From Nostoc paludosum FACHB-159 (GTDB lineage: Bacteria; Cyanobacteriota; Cyanobacteriia; Cyanobacteriales; Nostocaceae): a stretch of 64,000 bases of DNA. Location of the stretch: contig NZ_JACJTU010000011.1 of the NCBI RefSeq assembly GCF_014698835.1, positions 1-64,000 of the forward strand. Direction: 5' to 3'. Positions 17,813 through 27,280 of this stretch are shown here, one piece after another (within the stretch, counting starts at the first letter, position 1; every line of letters starts with the position of its first letter). The notes under the pieces were generated by a model that was not told where the DNA came from, ran no database searches, and worked only from the letters and a program-made list of their open reading frames with translations. The position numbers and the translations under genes are program-made.

Positions 17813-18209
17813 CAAGTCATACGCGATTTTTTGAGGTGAAATATCAGTCAATGATTGCAATATTTTACTAAATTTTCTATAACTCAGTGAATCAATCGCA
17901 TCTTTAAGAACATGAGGAGTTAGGAAAATCTCTCCCCCTTACTCCTCATAAAGCTACTCCTTACACTTGCTTCAAGTACAACAGTTTACTGATGTATGAA
18001 ACCTCTAACTAAAGAAGCAATTTATGTTAAATAATCAAGTATATATCTAAACCAATAGTATGAATATAGATAGTTACTCAGTATAGATTGATCCAGTTTA
18101 TTGCTGTTTATTAGAGTATGATATCAAAATCCTTGTAGAGACGTTGCATTGCAACGTCTCTACATCTAGATAATTTTACCAATGTTAGTTCATCAGCAAA
18201 TACACAAAT
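17813..18209. other. Intergenic region with a perfect 29-base palindrome
   Basis: About 400 bases between convergent genes. At 18135-18163 there is a perfect palindrome with 14-base arms, gtagagacgttgca and its complement around one T; this type of sequence is dispersed in Nostocales genomes. It may act as a bidirectional terminator. A decayed relative is at 45272-45305. No gene was seen in the rest. Confidence 0.7.
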
Positions 18210-18977
18210 TTATTTAGTATTAGCCAATATCTTTTCAATGTCTTGTAGCTGCACCACTCGTGAAATAGTTGGACTACTAATTACAAAAAAAGGTGTGCCA
18301 GCAACAGCCAATTTTTCTGCTAACTGGATATCTTTTTGAATTGCCGGAGTAGCAAGAGTCTGGTCGCGTTTAAATTTGACCAAATCCAAATTTAGATTTT
18401 TAGCAATATCTAAATACAGTGTTTCACTCAGTTGCTTTTGATTAGTAAATAGGGCATCATGATATTCCCAAAATTTACCTTGCTGGTGTGCTGCCCAAGC
18501 TGCTGCTGCTGCTGGCAATGCTTGAGGATGAATTGAAGTAAGCGGTAAATTTTTGTAAACTAATTTTATCTTGTCTGGGTATTTAGTTAACAATTCTTTC
18601 AAGGTTTTATGCGCCTCAGCACAGTAAGGACACTCAAAATCTGAGAATTCTACGAGTAGAATTTTTGAATTAGTTGAACCTGTAGTTGGAGAGTTACCAA
18701 TCACTGTTTGAGGATTTGTTTTTAAATCCTGTAAAAATCCTTGCCGTACTTGATTAAGTTTCTGTTGTTGTTGCTGCTGATATGCTTGAACAGATTCGAT
18801 AATTACCTCTGGATGTTCGCGGATAATTTGTAATACTTGTTGTTCTAGTTGGGGATCGATGCGGCTAGCGGCTTGTGAAGGAAGTGACCAGGTAAGAAGA
18901 AAACATAATATACCTATTGCTGCTAAGGTACGCAGATATTGAAGTAATTGTCTAAACCAACTAAAGAATGTAGTCAT
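18210..18977 (-). CDS. Exported DsbA-like thiol-disulfide oxidoreductase
   Basis: Protein of 255 residues from the ATG at 18977. It starts with a signal sequence (hydrophobic TLAAIGILCFLLTWSL, cleavage likely after SQA), then a helical stretch rich in Gln, and a DsbA-type thioredoxin fold of the DSBA_2/Thioredoxin_4 kind with the active site FECPYC (Cys116 and Cys119) and cis-Pro in AGTPFFVI. Long helical insert HPQALPAAAAAWAAHQQGKF is typical. It should act in the periplasm or thylakoid lumen to form or rearrange disulfides. The gene stands alone. A start eight codons earlier is possible but weakens the signal peptide. Confidence 0.9.
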   Translation of the reverse strand: MTTFFSWFRQLLQYLRTLAAIGILCFLLTWSLPSQAASRIDPQLEQQVLQIIREHPEVIIESVQAYQQQQQQKLNQVRQGFLQDLKTNPQTVIGNSPTTGSTNSKILLVEFSDFECPYCAEAHKTLKELLTKYPDKIKLVYKNLPLTSIHPQALPAAAAAWAAHQQGKFWEYHDALFTNQKQLSETLYLDIAKNLNLDLVKFKRDQTLATPAIQKDIQLAEKLAVAGTPFFVISSPTISRVVQLQDIEKILANTK

Positions 18978-19065
18978 AGAAAAACTGTAAAAAATCAACA
19001 TTCTTTTAGTATTGCCACAGATGTGTAAATTTAGAGCTGCATGAAGCTACTCTATAAACATAGAG

Positions 19066-19333
19066 GCAAAATTGATAGAGCTAATGTTGCCAGCCCTCAC
19101 ACTATGTATTACGCCTTTTACTACTAAATATTAGACGTGCCATTTTGCCTTCTCATGTATTTGTTCCAGCGGGATTTGCGAACTTAAATAAAAACTCTGT
19201 AATACTTTCCGAACAGGTGGGAACTGTAGATAAATCCAGAATTGTTAAGGTAATTGGTCATTTAGATGATAGCTATATGGAAGAGCTAGCGATCGCACTG
19301 ATTACAATTCTAGGATTATCGGTAGAAAGCTAA
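19066..19333 (+). pseudogene. Remnant of a MazF/PemK-type toxin with a frameshift
   Basis: The region 19145-19333 encodes the C-terminal half of a MazF/PemK-like mRNA interferase: LPSHVFVPAGFANL, NSVILSEQVGTVDKSR, HLDDSYMEELAIAL. The preceding segment LPALTLCITPFTTKY, which should join it, is in another frame (about 19069-19127), and the break is at tatTaga near 19128-19132, where one surplus T would explain the shift. The N-terminal catalytic strand is not found and no antitoxin gene lies upstream. This is a decayed toxin-antitoxin locus. Confidence 0.65.
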
Positions 19334-19509
19334 TCCTGCGTCTACTTTCGTCAATCGCGATCGAGTATCATTTTGGTTAATAACATTGGCCGACAATCTT
19401 TATTAACCAAGTTTCGCTAGGATATTGTAACCTGGGCAATAGCCACTTTTTTAGTGATGTGACGCCTAGCGTAGGCGTAGCCCGTCGTAGACATCGCTTT
19501 TTCACATCC

Positions 19510-21834
19510 ATGACAACAACCATTGACTTTCTCAGTCATCTTAACCCCAGCCAACGCCAAGCTGTCGAGCATTACTGCGGCCCTTTGCTAGTTGTTGCTG
19601 GCGCCGGTTCCGGTAAAACACGAGCGCTAACTTATCGGATTGCTAATCTGATTCTAAAACACCGTGTCGATCCTGAAAATATCCTGGCGGTTACTTTTAC
19701 CAACAAAGCCGCGCGGGAAATGAAAGACCGGATTCAACGGCTGTTTGCCGAAGAAGAAGCAATGAAACAACACGGTCAGCGGTTAGATTTGTTGACAGAA
19801 TATCAACAAATGCAATTGCGATCGCAAGTTTACAAAAAGACTATTAAAGATTTGTGGTGCGGTACTTTTCACAGTCTATTTTCTCGGATTCTCCGCTTTG
19901 ATATTGAAAAATATCAAGACGAAAAAGGACGCAAATGGAATCGCAATTTTTCTATTTTTGATGAATCAGATGTTCAAACTCTCATCAAGGAAATTGTCAC
20001 CAAACAGTTAAATCTAGACGATAAAAAATTTGACGCCCGCTCTGTACGCTACGCTATTAGTAATGCCAAAAACCAAGGCTTATCACCCCAAGAATTTGAA
20101 CAAGAACAACCCAATTATCGCGGGCGGGTAATTTCTGATGTTTATAATCGCTATCAAGATAAGTTAGCAGAAAACAACGCTCTCGATTTTGATGATTTAA
20201 TTCTCGTACCTACTAGATTATTTCAACAAAACGAGCAAGTTTTGGATTACTGGCATCGCAAGTTTCGCCATATTCTTGTAGATGAATATCAAGATACTAA
20301 CCGGACTCAATATCAACTAATTAACTTATTGGTGACTAATGGCGAAACCAAAAAGAGCGAATGGGAATGGAAAAATCGCTCAGTTTTTGTTGTCGGCGAT
20401 GCAGACCAATCAATTTACAGTTTTCGGATGGCCGATTTCACAATCTTGCTAGAATTTCAGCAAGATTTTGGCGATGGTTTAGCAGATGATGATACCCGGA
20501 CAATGGTTAAGTTAGAAGAAAACTATCGCTCTTGTGAAAATATTCTGCAAGCGGCTAACGAATTAATTGAAAATAATACCCAACGAATTGATAAAATTCT
20601 CAAACCAACGCGGGGGCCGGGAGAGCAAATTTATTGTCATAAAGCTGATGAAGAACTAGCAGAAGCGGCATTTGTGATTCATCAAATTCGCACTTTAGAA
20701 CAGCAAAATCCAGAATTGAACTGGGGTAGTTTTGCTGTACTTTATCGAACAAATGCCCAATCTCGTCCCTTTGAAGAGTTGTTAGTTAAATATCAAATTC
20801 CTTACACAGTTGTGGGAGGAATGAAATTTTACGATCGCAAAGAAATTAAAGATGTGATTGCTTATTTAAGAGCGATCGCCAATCCATCAGATACAGTAAG
20901 TTTATTGCGAGTTATCAACACTCCCCGGCGCGGAATTGGCAAAACCACTATTGATGCTTTGGTGAATGCCTCTCAACAATTAGGGACGACTTTATGGGAA
21001 ATCCTCAGCGATGAAACATCAGTTAATACATTAGCTGGAAGGGCAACAAAAGCTGTAAATAGTTTTGCCGAAATGATAAGCCGTTGGCAAGGACAAATCG
21101 GTACGCTTCCGGTGACTGAAGTTTTGCAAGGAATATTAGAAGATTCTGGTTACGTTCAAGACTTAATGAATCAAGGCACAGATGAAGCCACAGATAGAGT
21201 ACAAAACGTGCAGGAACTTTATAACGCCGCATTACAATTTCAAGAAGAAAACGAAGATATTTCGCTGACAGCATTCCTCCAAAGTACCGCCCTCAGTTCC
21301 GATTTGGATAACTTAAAAGAAGGACAAACAGCCGTTTCTTTAATGACTTTACACGCCTCTAAAGGGCTAGAATTCCCCGTAGTATTTTTAGTGGGATTAG
21401 AACAGGGATTATTTCCTGGTTATCGTTCCCTAAGTGACCCCGCAGCTTTGGAAGAAGAACGTCGGCTGTGTTATGTGGGAATTACTCGCGCCCAAGAAAG
21501 GTTGTATTTATCACATGCACGCGAACGTCGTTTGTATGGTTCCCGCGAACCAGCTATGCCTTCGCAATTTCTCAATGAATTACCAGAAGAATTATTAGCT
21601 ACCCAACGCGTGAGTCGTCAAACTTATACTAAAAGTGCCTCTAATTCTAGCGGTAAGCAAGAGACAACGCATAATTGGCAAGTAGGCGATCGCGTATTAC
21701 ATAAAACTTTCGGTCTAGGTGAAATAACCCATGTTTTCGGAGCGGGTAATAAGTTGTCTGTAGCGATTAAATTTGCCAGTTTGGGACAAAAAATCGTTGA
21801 CCCCAGAGTAGCACAGTTACAAAGAGTGGAGTAA
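19510..21834 (+). CDS. pcrA: UvrD/PcrA-type DNA helicase
   Basis: SF1A 3'-5' helicase of 774 residues for repair and clearing of replication forks. Motifs in order: Q-motif LNPSQRQAVEH, Walker A GAGSGKTRAL, Ia TFTNKAAREM, II VDEYQDTN, III GDADQSIYSFR, IV YRTNAQSR, V TLHASKGLEFPVVF, VI CYVGITRAQERL. The C-terminus has the Tudor-like tail (WQVGDRVLHKTFGLGEI), which in PcrA/UvrD contacts RNA polymerase. ATG 19510 (MTTTIDFLSHLNPSQ) is chosen: the possible 17-codon extension upstream is translated from a dispersed repeat (gcgtaggcgtagcccgtcg). Confidence 0.95.
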   Translation: MTTTIDFLSHLNPSQRQAVEHYCGPLLVVAGAGSGKTRALTYRIANLILKHRVDPENILAVTFTNKAAREMKDRIQRLFAEEEAMKQHGQRLDLLTEYQQMQLRSQVYKKTIKDLWCGTFHSLFSRILRFDIEKYQDEKGRKWNRNFSIFDESDVQTLIKEIVTKQLNLDDKKFDARSVRYAISNAKNQGLSPQEFEQEQPNYRGRVISDVYNRYQDKLAENNALDFDDLILVPTRLFQQNEQVLDYWHRKFRHILVDEYQDTNRTQYQLINLLVTNGETKKSEWEWKNRSVFVVGDADQSIYSFRMADFTILLEFQQDFGDGLADDDTRTMVKLEENYRSCENILQAANELIENNTQRIDKILKPTRGPGEQIYCHKADEELAEAAFVIHQIRTLEQQNPELNWGSFAVLYRTNAQSRPFEELLVKYQIPYTVVGGMKFYDRKEIKDVIAYLRAIANPSDTVSLLRVINTPRRGIGKTTIDALVNASQQLGTTLWEILSDETSVNTLAGRATKAVNSFAEMISRWQGQIGTLPVTEVLQGILEDSGYVQDLMNQGTDEATDRVQNVQELYNAALQFQEENEDISLTAFLQSTALSSDLDNLKEGQTAVSLMTLHASKGLEFPVVFLVGLEQGLFPGYRSLSDPAALEEERRLCYVGITRAQERLYLSHARERRLYGSREPAMPSQFLNELPEELLATQRVSRQTYTKSASNSSGKQETTHNWQVGDRVLHKTFGLGEITHVFGAGNKLSVAIKFASLGQKIVDPRVAQLQRVE

Positions 21835-21954
21835 CAAACTGTGGTGCATTCTCCTTAACCATCTTTAAATAGGAGGTAATTAAGCTCTCCTCTTTCCCAA
21901 TGTAGAGAATTTAAGTCTACTTTTGAATTCAAAAAATAAAGCCCCCCTAAAAAA

Positions 21955-22055
21955 GCTACCGTTTACACACAAGTCTTTTAGAGTTGTTGTGTAACTTGGA
22001 GAAGTTTAATTTTTGCTAAAGGTGCAGGCCAAGAAACTTGTGTGTACACCGTAGC
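21955..22055. mobile_element. MITE-like element, copy B, with 8-bp target duplication
   Basis: A 101-base element with 20-base inverted ends (GCTACCGTTTACACACAAGT at the left, GCTACGGTGTACACACAAGT on the other strand at the right). It is flanked by exact 8-bp direct repeats ctaaaaaa (21947-21954, 22056-22063). It interrupts a C/G hairpin (gcccccct / aggggggg) that probably was the pcrA terminator. The interior is unlike that of copy A. The rest of 21835-22170 holds no gene. Confidence 0.8.
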
Positions 22056-22170
22056 CTAAAAAAGGGGGGGATTTGAGTGTTTAACATATCAAGAATATTG
22101 TTTTCTTATTAAGAAATACGGAAAAATTTTCAGCGTTAAGGCTCAAAAGCTCACAGCATAGTAATTATGT

Positions 22171-22839
22171 TTAAGCAGGATGAGGTAGAGATCCACGTTG
22201 TGTAGCCGCAGAATGGGCATAAATAGCTAATTGCGCTCGATTCCGCAGATTCAAGCGATTCAGCAGATGGGTGACATGAGTTTTTACTGTTCCTTCTGAA
22301 ATAAAAAGCTGTTGTGCAATATCTCGATTTGTTAAACCTTGACCAATCAATTGCAGTACCTCTTGTTCGCGGGGTGTTAATTGTGCTAATGCGGTTGATT
22401 CTATAGTTTGGGCGGCTGAAGCCGTTGAAAATCCTGTAATCAGTTTTTCCATTAAGCCGGGAGCTAGTTGGGTGTAGCCTAATTGCACAAATCGAATCGC
22501 CTGTGCTAACTCTTCCGAGGGCATATCTTTTAATAAGTATCCTTTCGCACCTGCCCGCATCGCATCTGCAATATACCCATCGTCGTCAAATGTACTCAAC
22601 ACTAATACTTTGACTTGGGGATATTGTTGCGTAATCGTGCGAGTTGCTTCTCGTCCATCCATTACGGGCATTCGCACATCAATCAATACTACATCAGGCT
22701 GTAACGCTGCCACTTGTTCGATCGCCACTTCACCGTTATTCGCAATGCCAACAACTTCTAAATCTGGTTCCAGCGATAGCATCGCCTTTAATCCTTGACA
22801 AATTAAATTCTGATCGTCAACTAACAGCAGACGAATCAT
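22171..22839 (-). CDS. NarL/LuxR-family response regulator
   Basis: Response regulator of 222 residues: receiver domain 1-120 with Asp8-Asp9 and phospho-acceptor Asp54 (VVLIDVRMP), Thr in VLSTFDDDGY and Lys in GYLLKDMP; then a LuxR helix-turn-helix (about 150-212) with LTPREQEVLQLIGQG and GTVKTHVTHLLNRL. The ATG at 22839 overlaps the stop of the kinase gene by one base, so the pair is translationally coupled. A longer frame upstream runs through the kinase C-terminus and is an artefact. Targets unknown; the genes beyond give no clue. Confidence 0.95.
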   Translation of the reverse strand: MIRLLLVDDQNLICQGLKAMLSLEPDLEVVGIANNGEVAIEQVAALQPDVVLIDVRMPVMDGREATRTITQQYPQVKVLVLSTFDDDGYIADAMRAGAKGYLLKDMPSEELAQAIRFVQLGYTQLAPGLMEKLITGFSTASAAQTIESTALAQLTPREQEVLQLIGQGLTNRDIAQQLFISEGTVKTHVTHLLNRLNLRNRAQLAIYAHSAATQRGSLPHPA

Positions 22840-24047
22840 TACAGTCCCTCTTGTAACGGTAACTCCACTAGAATACAGCAACCGGCTTGTGGTTCTGACT
22901 CGACTCGAAAACTGCCTTGAAGCGCGGCAATTCTCTCTTGCATTCCATGTAACCCATATCCAACAGATTTGCTCTGTGGCTGAAAACCACATCCATTATC
23001 CCGAATGCTCAGATGAACGCGATCGCTTGTTTGCATTAAATCGAATTGTACAGCAGTAGCTTGGGCGTGTTTGCAAATATTCGTTAATGCTTCTTGTGCG
23101 ACTCGGTAAATTGTTTTTGCCATCTGAGCCGGCAGAATGGTTTGTAAATTGATGTGGACTGCAATCTGAATTCCTGTACTTTGCTCAAACTCTTTCACCA
23201 GAGAGGCGAGCGCTTGTTCTAATGGCTCTTCTGTTCCCACATCTGCCCTCAAGGTATGCACCGACTGTCTTACCTCTTGCATCGCCACCTTACCCAGTCG
23301 TTGCGCCTGTTCTAAAAACGGTTTGGCTTCGGTTGGGTTGTGCTGCCACAGTTTCACGGCAGTTTGCAACTGGACATTGAGTGTCGTTAGGGCGTGTCCC
23401 AGGGAATCATGGATCTCTCTGGCAATTCGATTGCGTTCTTGAACTGCTGCTAAATCTTCAATTTGTAGGGCATACTCTCGCAACTGTTCGTGGGCTAGTG
23501 ATAATTGTTCTTGCGTTCTTCGCTCTGCAATCAAGGTACTAACTAACTGCGAGACAAAAAACAACCCCAACCCAAACATCAACAGTTCTGCTGTCTGATG
23601 CATCCAAATTTGCTGTTGTTGAACGTTCGGTAGCATCAAAGGAGTCACGATCTGAAGATATTGAAACTGATGAACCATATACAGCACAAGGGAGAGAGCC
23701 GCTACAATCCATCGACCAGGAGCTTCAAATAAAAAACAACTGCGAATCAACACAATTAAATAGAGTGTCGGCAGGATATGTAGATATCCCAAAGTTGTGC
23801 CGTAGAAGATCAGACCCATTTCGATCGCTGTATAGAAATAGCGAAACGGGGTTTTACCACGAGGCAACATCCATCCCATTACCCCCAATGTCACCAAAAT
23901 CAGAATGTGCTGTAGCGGCAGATTTTGACGTTGCCAAGCTTCGATGGCTGCCATCACCCCACAACAGCTTAACATCGTCCATTCGGTATACAGCAGAAAG
24001 CGAAACGGTTGAGGCTGTGTTTTGAATATAGAGGCGATCGCAGTCAT
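22839..24047 (-). CDS. NarL-type (HisKA_3) membrane sensor kinase
   Basis: Kinase of 402 residues. The first 175 residues are hydrophobic with about six membrane segments and no large extracellular domain, as in DesK/LiaS-like sensors that read the membrane itself. A short coiled stretch (about 175-200) leads to the HisKA_3 dimerisation domain with His213 (RIAREIHDSLGHAL), then the HATPase domain with VAQEALTNICKHA, DNGCGF and GYGLHGMQERI. It is coupled to the response regulator by a one-base overlap. Stimulus is not evident; envelope or membrane stress is a family-based guess. Confidence 0.93.
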   Translation of the reverse strand: MTAIASIFKTQPQPFRFLLYTEWTMLSCCGVMAAIEAWQRQNLPLQHILILVTLGVMGWMLPRGKTPFRYFYTAIEMGLIFYGTTLGYLHILPTLYLIVLIRSCFLFEAPGRWIVAALSLVLYMVHQFQYLQIVTPLMLPNVQQQQIWMHQTAELLMFGLGLFFVSQLVSTLIAERRTQEQLSLAHEQLREYALQIEDLAAVQERNRIAREIHDSLGHALTTLNVQLQTAVKLWQHNPTEAKPFLEQAQRLGKVAMQEVRQSVHTLRADVGTEEPLEQALASLVKEFEQSTGIQIAVHINLQTILPAQMAKTIYRVAQEALTNICKHAQATAVQFDLMQTSDRVHLSIRDNGCGFQPQSKSVGYGLHGMQERIAALQGSFRVESEPQAGCCILVELPLQEGL

Positions 24048-24334
24048 GGCAACGGCTTCCAGTAGTTGTATCTATATATTTTTAACAAATACTGCAAGTT
24101 GCACTGAATTTCCAGAAAAACACGCAAATTTACAACTTTCGTTGATGTGACTTTCTTTGGGTATGACTAAAGTTAGAGTACCTCGCCCCTGAGAGAATGT
24201 CCCTTTCGTTGATGAGCGATCGCGACGTTCTTCAGATGGATTGCCTAAAGCATTTTCCTAATATTGTGACATAGCGAATCGAAACAAATTCTTCTGATTT
24301 CGCTCTAATTCTACTTCTATCTAGGAAAAACGAT
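24048..24334. other. Intergenic region before the RTX gene
   Basis: Contains an exact 12-base direct repeat ctttcgttgatg at 24136-24147 and 24203-24214 (67 bases apart), which could be a regulator site for the RTX gene. No gene was seen. Confidence 0.4.
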
Positions 24335-25702
24335 ATGACACTCATTATTGGAACAAATAGCAACGAGACTCTGTTGGGTGGTGCGGATAGCGACAATATT
24401 TTTGGATTTGCAGGCGACGATCTGATTAATGGACAGGGTGGCAACGATGGTATAGTTGGTGGTTTTGGAAACAATACTTTGGATGGTGGAGCGGGAATCG
24501 ATACCGCTAGCTATTCTGGCTTAGGTAACAGCGTTATTGCTTCATTAGAAACTAGAAAAGCTACTTTCTTTGGCGGCAGTGATTCCTACTCTAACATTGA
24601 AAACCTAGTAGGCGGTGACAACGGTGATATTTTAACGGGCGATGGTAGTGCAAATATTATAGATGGTGGTTTTGGCAGTGACCAGATCTTTGGACGTGCA
24701 GGAAACGATCGCCTGTTAGGAGGCGCAGGAAGGGATACGCTCTATGGAGAAACTGGCGACGATCAACTCTTGGGAGGCGATGGGGTAGATCTACTAGAAG
24801 GGGGCGATGGCGGTGATTCGCTCAGGGGTGACAAAGACAATGACACCATGATTGGCGGTAATGGAGATGACCAGTTTACATGGGTGAATGGCGATGGTAG
24901 TGATACCATTCAAGGTGACTCGGGTAATGATACCGTGGTATTCAACGGTTCTGTCACTGAGGGCGATCAAATTACTCTTAGCCAAGTTGGGACAGACATT
25001 CTCTTACAACGCACCAATCTCACTGCTGTCACCCTGAGAACGCAGAGCATAGAAAATTTCAATGCCATTAATGGTCTGGGTGGAGATGACACATTGATAG
25101 TTAGCAATCTGAGTCTAGGGAGTGGCGTCTCCTTTATCCAATTCAACGGTGGTGATGGAAACGATAGCCTGTTAGTGAGTTCTACATCCGCAGTCTTCGC
25201 TGCTGGTGGCGGTAACGGAAATGACACTCTTTCAGGTGGTAGCGGAAATGACTCTCTTTTTGGCGATCAAGGAAATGATTTCCTTGCAGGGGGATTTGGA
25301 GATGACACACTCACAGGTGCTACAAGATCCAATCTCGGTCGGGGCGAAGTGGATGTACTCATAGGTGGTGGAGGTCGAGATACGTTTGTCCTGGACAACT
25401 TCTATGATGATGGCAACTTGGTTACAGATGGCGATCTACGCAACTTGGGCGATGGCATTGATGGCACTGGAGATTTTGCTCGTATCATAGGTTTTAGTGA
25501 CGATCTCATTCGCTTGAGTGGCCCGCGCAGTAACTATGAATTGAAAACAATTAGCAATTCTCTGGCGCAAGGAAGTAGCACTCCAGATGTCGGAATCTTC
25601 AAGAAAACAGGATTTTTACAGCCACTTGAGTTGATTGCGATCGTTCAGGATGCACCCGGTACTCTCAACCTGAACGATACAGTACAATTTAGCTTCATCT
25701 AG
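24335..25702 (+). CDS. RTX-type calcium-binding secreted protein
   Basis: Protein of 455 residues built of RTX (hemolysin-type Ca-binding) nonapeptides in two blocks, about 10-190 (GNDGIVGGF, GNDRLLGGAGRDTLYGE, GDDQLLGGDG) and about 275-350 (GNDTLSGGSGNDSLFGDQG). Between them is a beta-rich spacer (about 195-270). The C-terminal 90 residues (from DGNLVTDGD) resemble the tail of cyanobacterial RTX surface proteins and probably hold the type I secretion signal. No Sec signal, enzyme domain or exporter gene is seen. Likely part of the sheath or extracellular matrix. Confidence 0.85.
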   Translation: MTLIIGTNSNETLLGGADSDNIFGFAGDDLINGQGGNDGIVGGFGNNTLDGGAGIDTASYSGLGNSVIASLETRKATFFGGSDSYSNIENLVGGDNGDILTGDGSANIIDGGFGSDQIFGRAGNDRLLGGAGRDTLYGETGDDQLLGGDGVDLLEGGDGGDSLRGDKDNDTMIGGNGDDQFTWVNGDGSDTIQGDSGNDTVVFNGSVTEGDQITLSQVGTDILLQRTNLTAVTLRTQSIENFNAINGLGGDDTLIVSNLSLGSGVSFIQFNGGDGNDSLLVSSTSAVFAAGGGNGNDTLSGGSGNDSLFGDQGNDFLAGGFGDDTLTGATRSNLGRGEVDVLIGGGGRDTFVLDNFYDDGNLVTDGDLRNLGDGIDGTGDFARIIGFSDDLIRLSGPRSNYELKTISNSLAQGSSTPDVGIFKKTGFLQPLELIAIVQDAPGTLNLNDTVQFSFI

Positions 25703-25933
25703 CTCTCAGACAACTACATCACATTGAGTCTGAATAAGGAATCGTGTTGTGTGACGCAAAAAACACACAGCACCATTTTCACGTAACCTAAAGTTATTAT
25801 TGGCTAATACCAATTCTGTATGAAAATGCACACTATCAAGACCGCCCTGGCTCTTGCAAGGGGGGACGGCGTAGTCGGGGGGTAAATATATGCAACTTCA
25901 CAAAGAAACGATATAAAACAGTAAATACACTAA

Positions 25934-25961
25934 TAAAAAAAGTCCCCTTAAAAAGGGGGCT
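25934..25961 (-). terminator. Terminator of the CO2-uptake operon
   Basis: On the minus strand agcccccttttt and aaggggact form a G/C stem followed by ttttttatt, the usual intrinsic form. It lies 12 bases past the cupA stop, between it and the convergent RTX gene. Confidence 0.7.
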
Positions 25962-25972
25962 TGGGGCATATC

Positions 25973-27280
25973 TTATCGATAATCTTGACTTTGAATACTC
26001 CCCAAACGTGCAGCATCACGAATGTTGTATTCAGGACGAGTAAAGCGATTTAGCTGCATTTCAAAAAACTCTCGATTGGCTTGTAAATGTTTGGGATTTG
26101 GGTCATCTAATGGGTATAAAAGTGCAGCCCTTAAGGCTTGAATTACCGCAGAAGTAACACAATACATTGACCGTTGAAAACTAACTCCCAACTGAATCAA
26201 CATATCTTCTTCACCCCGGCAATGTTGTTTGTAATAATCAACAAGATAGGGGGGTAAAAAATGCAACATATCTTGCATTAATAATGTGGGGGGAATGCCA
26301 GCAGTACCTACTGGAAATACATCAGCGTAAAGAATGCCAAAGTGAAAGTCTTTTTGGTCTTCTGGTACTTGACGTGCTTGGGCATTATAAGATTTTGTCC
26401 CCCTAAAAGGTGCGGTGCGGTAGAAAACAGCTTCTACATAGGGTAAGGCTGCTTCATACAGCCACATGAAACCCTTAGATTTGGGAATAATTTCGTAGCA
26501 TTCGCCGCGAATATAAACGTGATGGTAAATTGGACGACCTGCGATCGCAAATATACCATTAACTAGGAAATTCATCGCTTCTGGGACAGTGCTAATGGTG
26601 CCTTCGTCATAGCGGTCGGACATTTCAAAAAATACCGGTGCCATGACTTCCCAGAACAAACCCAAATTAGCGTAGTATGACATTTGGCGGCACTGTTCCA
26701 AAAACATATCGGGGAACAGTTTGTAAAGTCCCAGCATCACTGGGTTGCCTTGGAAATAAGCTTTAATTGCCCTATCGGCGTTAGCTTTATATTCGTCGGA
26801 ATCTAAGTAAGGGTCGAATTGCCCGCCCATACCGCGGTGCCACAACATTGCCCGCATACAAGCTTCGGCAAATTCCATGTTAATGCGATCGTGTAATAAG
26901 TGATGCAATAACTTTGGCATTTTGAAAGTTTCGCCTTTCTCAATAAATGCCAAAAGTTCTGGGTGGGCTGTGGCTTGGCCGCGCCAAATTCGTAAATCGG
27001 CATCATCACCAGCATAATGATTATGTAACTCTAAATACTCTTTGGGCAAGAAGTATTTAAAGAAAGGCAAAGGATCTAAAAATACGTTTTCAGCAATATA
27101 AAGTAAGTCTCGCCAATAAAAGTCCATTGGCACAGCATAAGCTTTGTATAACCCGATAATTTGCATCAAATTTTCTGGGGTATCGGGTAACATGGCACCG
27201 CCAGCTTCTAGGCGATGAATGACTTCAGAAAATTCATGTTTGGAAGGAGGTAATTTAGTAGCTGTTTGAATTGCTGTCAT
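25973..27280 (-). CDS. cupA: CO2 hydration protein CupA (ChpY)
   Basis: Subunit of the thylakoid NDH-1MS complex that turns CO2 into bicarbonate, driven by electron transport. The 435-residue protein has the family sequence throughout (VPMDFYWRDLLYIAENVFL, GDDADLRIWRGQA, MLWHRGMGGQFDPYLDSDEY, DVFPVGTAGIPPTLLMQDM). The length fits CupA (about 440) better than CupB, and the linked ndhF3/ndhD3 genes support that. It contains many His, Cys and acidic residues that may hold zinc, but no single known site can be named. The start overlaps the preceding gene by 26 bases, which suggests coupled translation. It is the last gene of the operon; the cupS gene found downstream in some cyanobacteria is not here. 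Confidence 0.93.
   Translation of the reverse strand: MTAIQTATKLPPSKHEFSEVIHRLEAGGAMLPDTPENLMQIIGLYKAYAVPMDFYWRDLLYIAENVFLDPLPFFKYFLPKEYLELHNHYAGDDADLRIWRGQATAHPELLAFIEKGETFKMPKLLHHLLHDRINMEFAEACMRAMLWHRGMGGQFDPYLDSDEYKANADRAIKAYFQGNPVMLGLYKLFPDMFLEQCRQMSYYANLGLFWEVMAPVFFEMSDRYDEGTISTVPEAMNFLVNGIFAIAGRPIYHHVYIRGECYEIIPKSKGFMWLYEAALPYVEAVFYRTAPFRGTKSYNAQARQVPEDQKDFHFGILYADVFPVGTAGIPPTLLMQDMLHFLPPYLVDYYKQHCRGEEDMLIQLGVSFQRSMYCVTSAVIQALRAALLYPLDDPNPKHLQANREFFEMQLNRFTRPEYNIRDAARLGSIQSQDYR

Noticed and set aside
22840..22992. N-terminal extension of the response regulator
   Set aside because: It runs in the wrong frame through the kinase C-terminus; the receiver domain begins exactly at ATG 22839.
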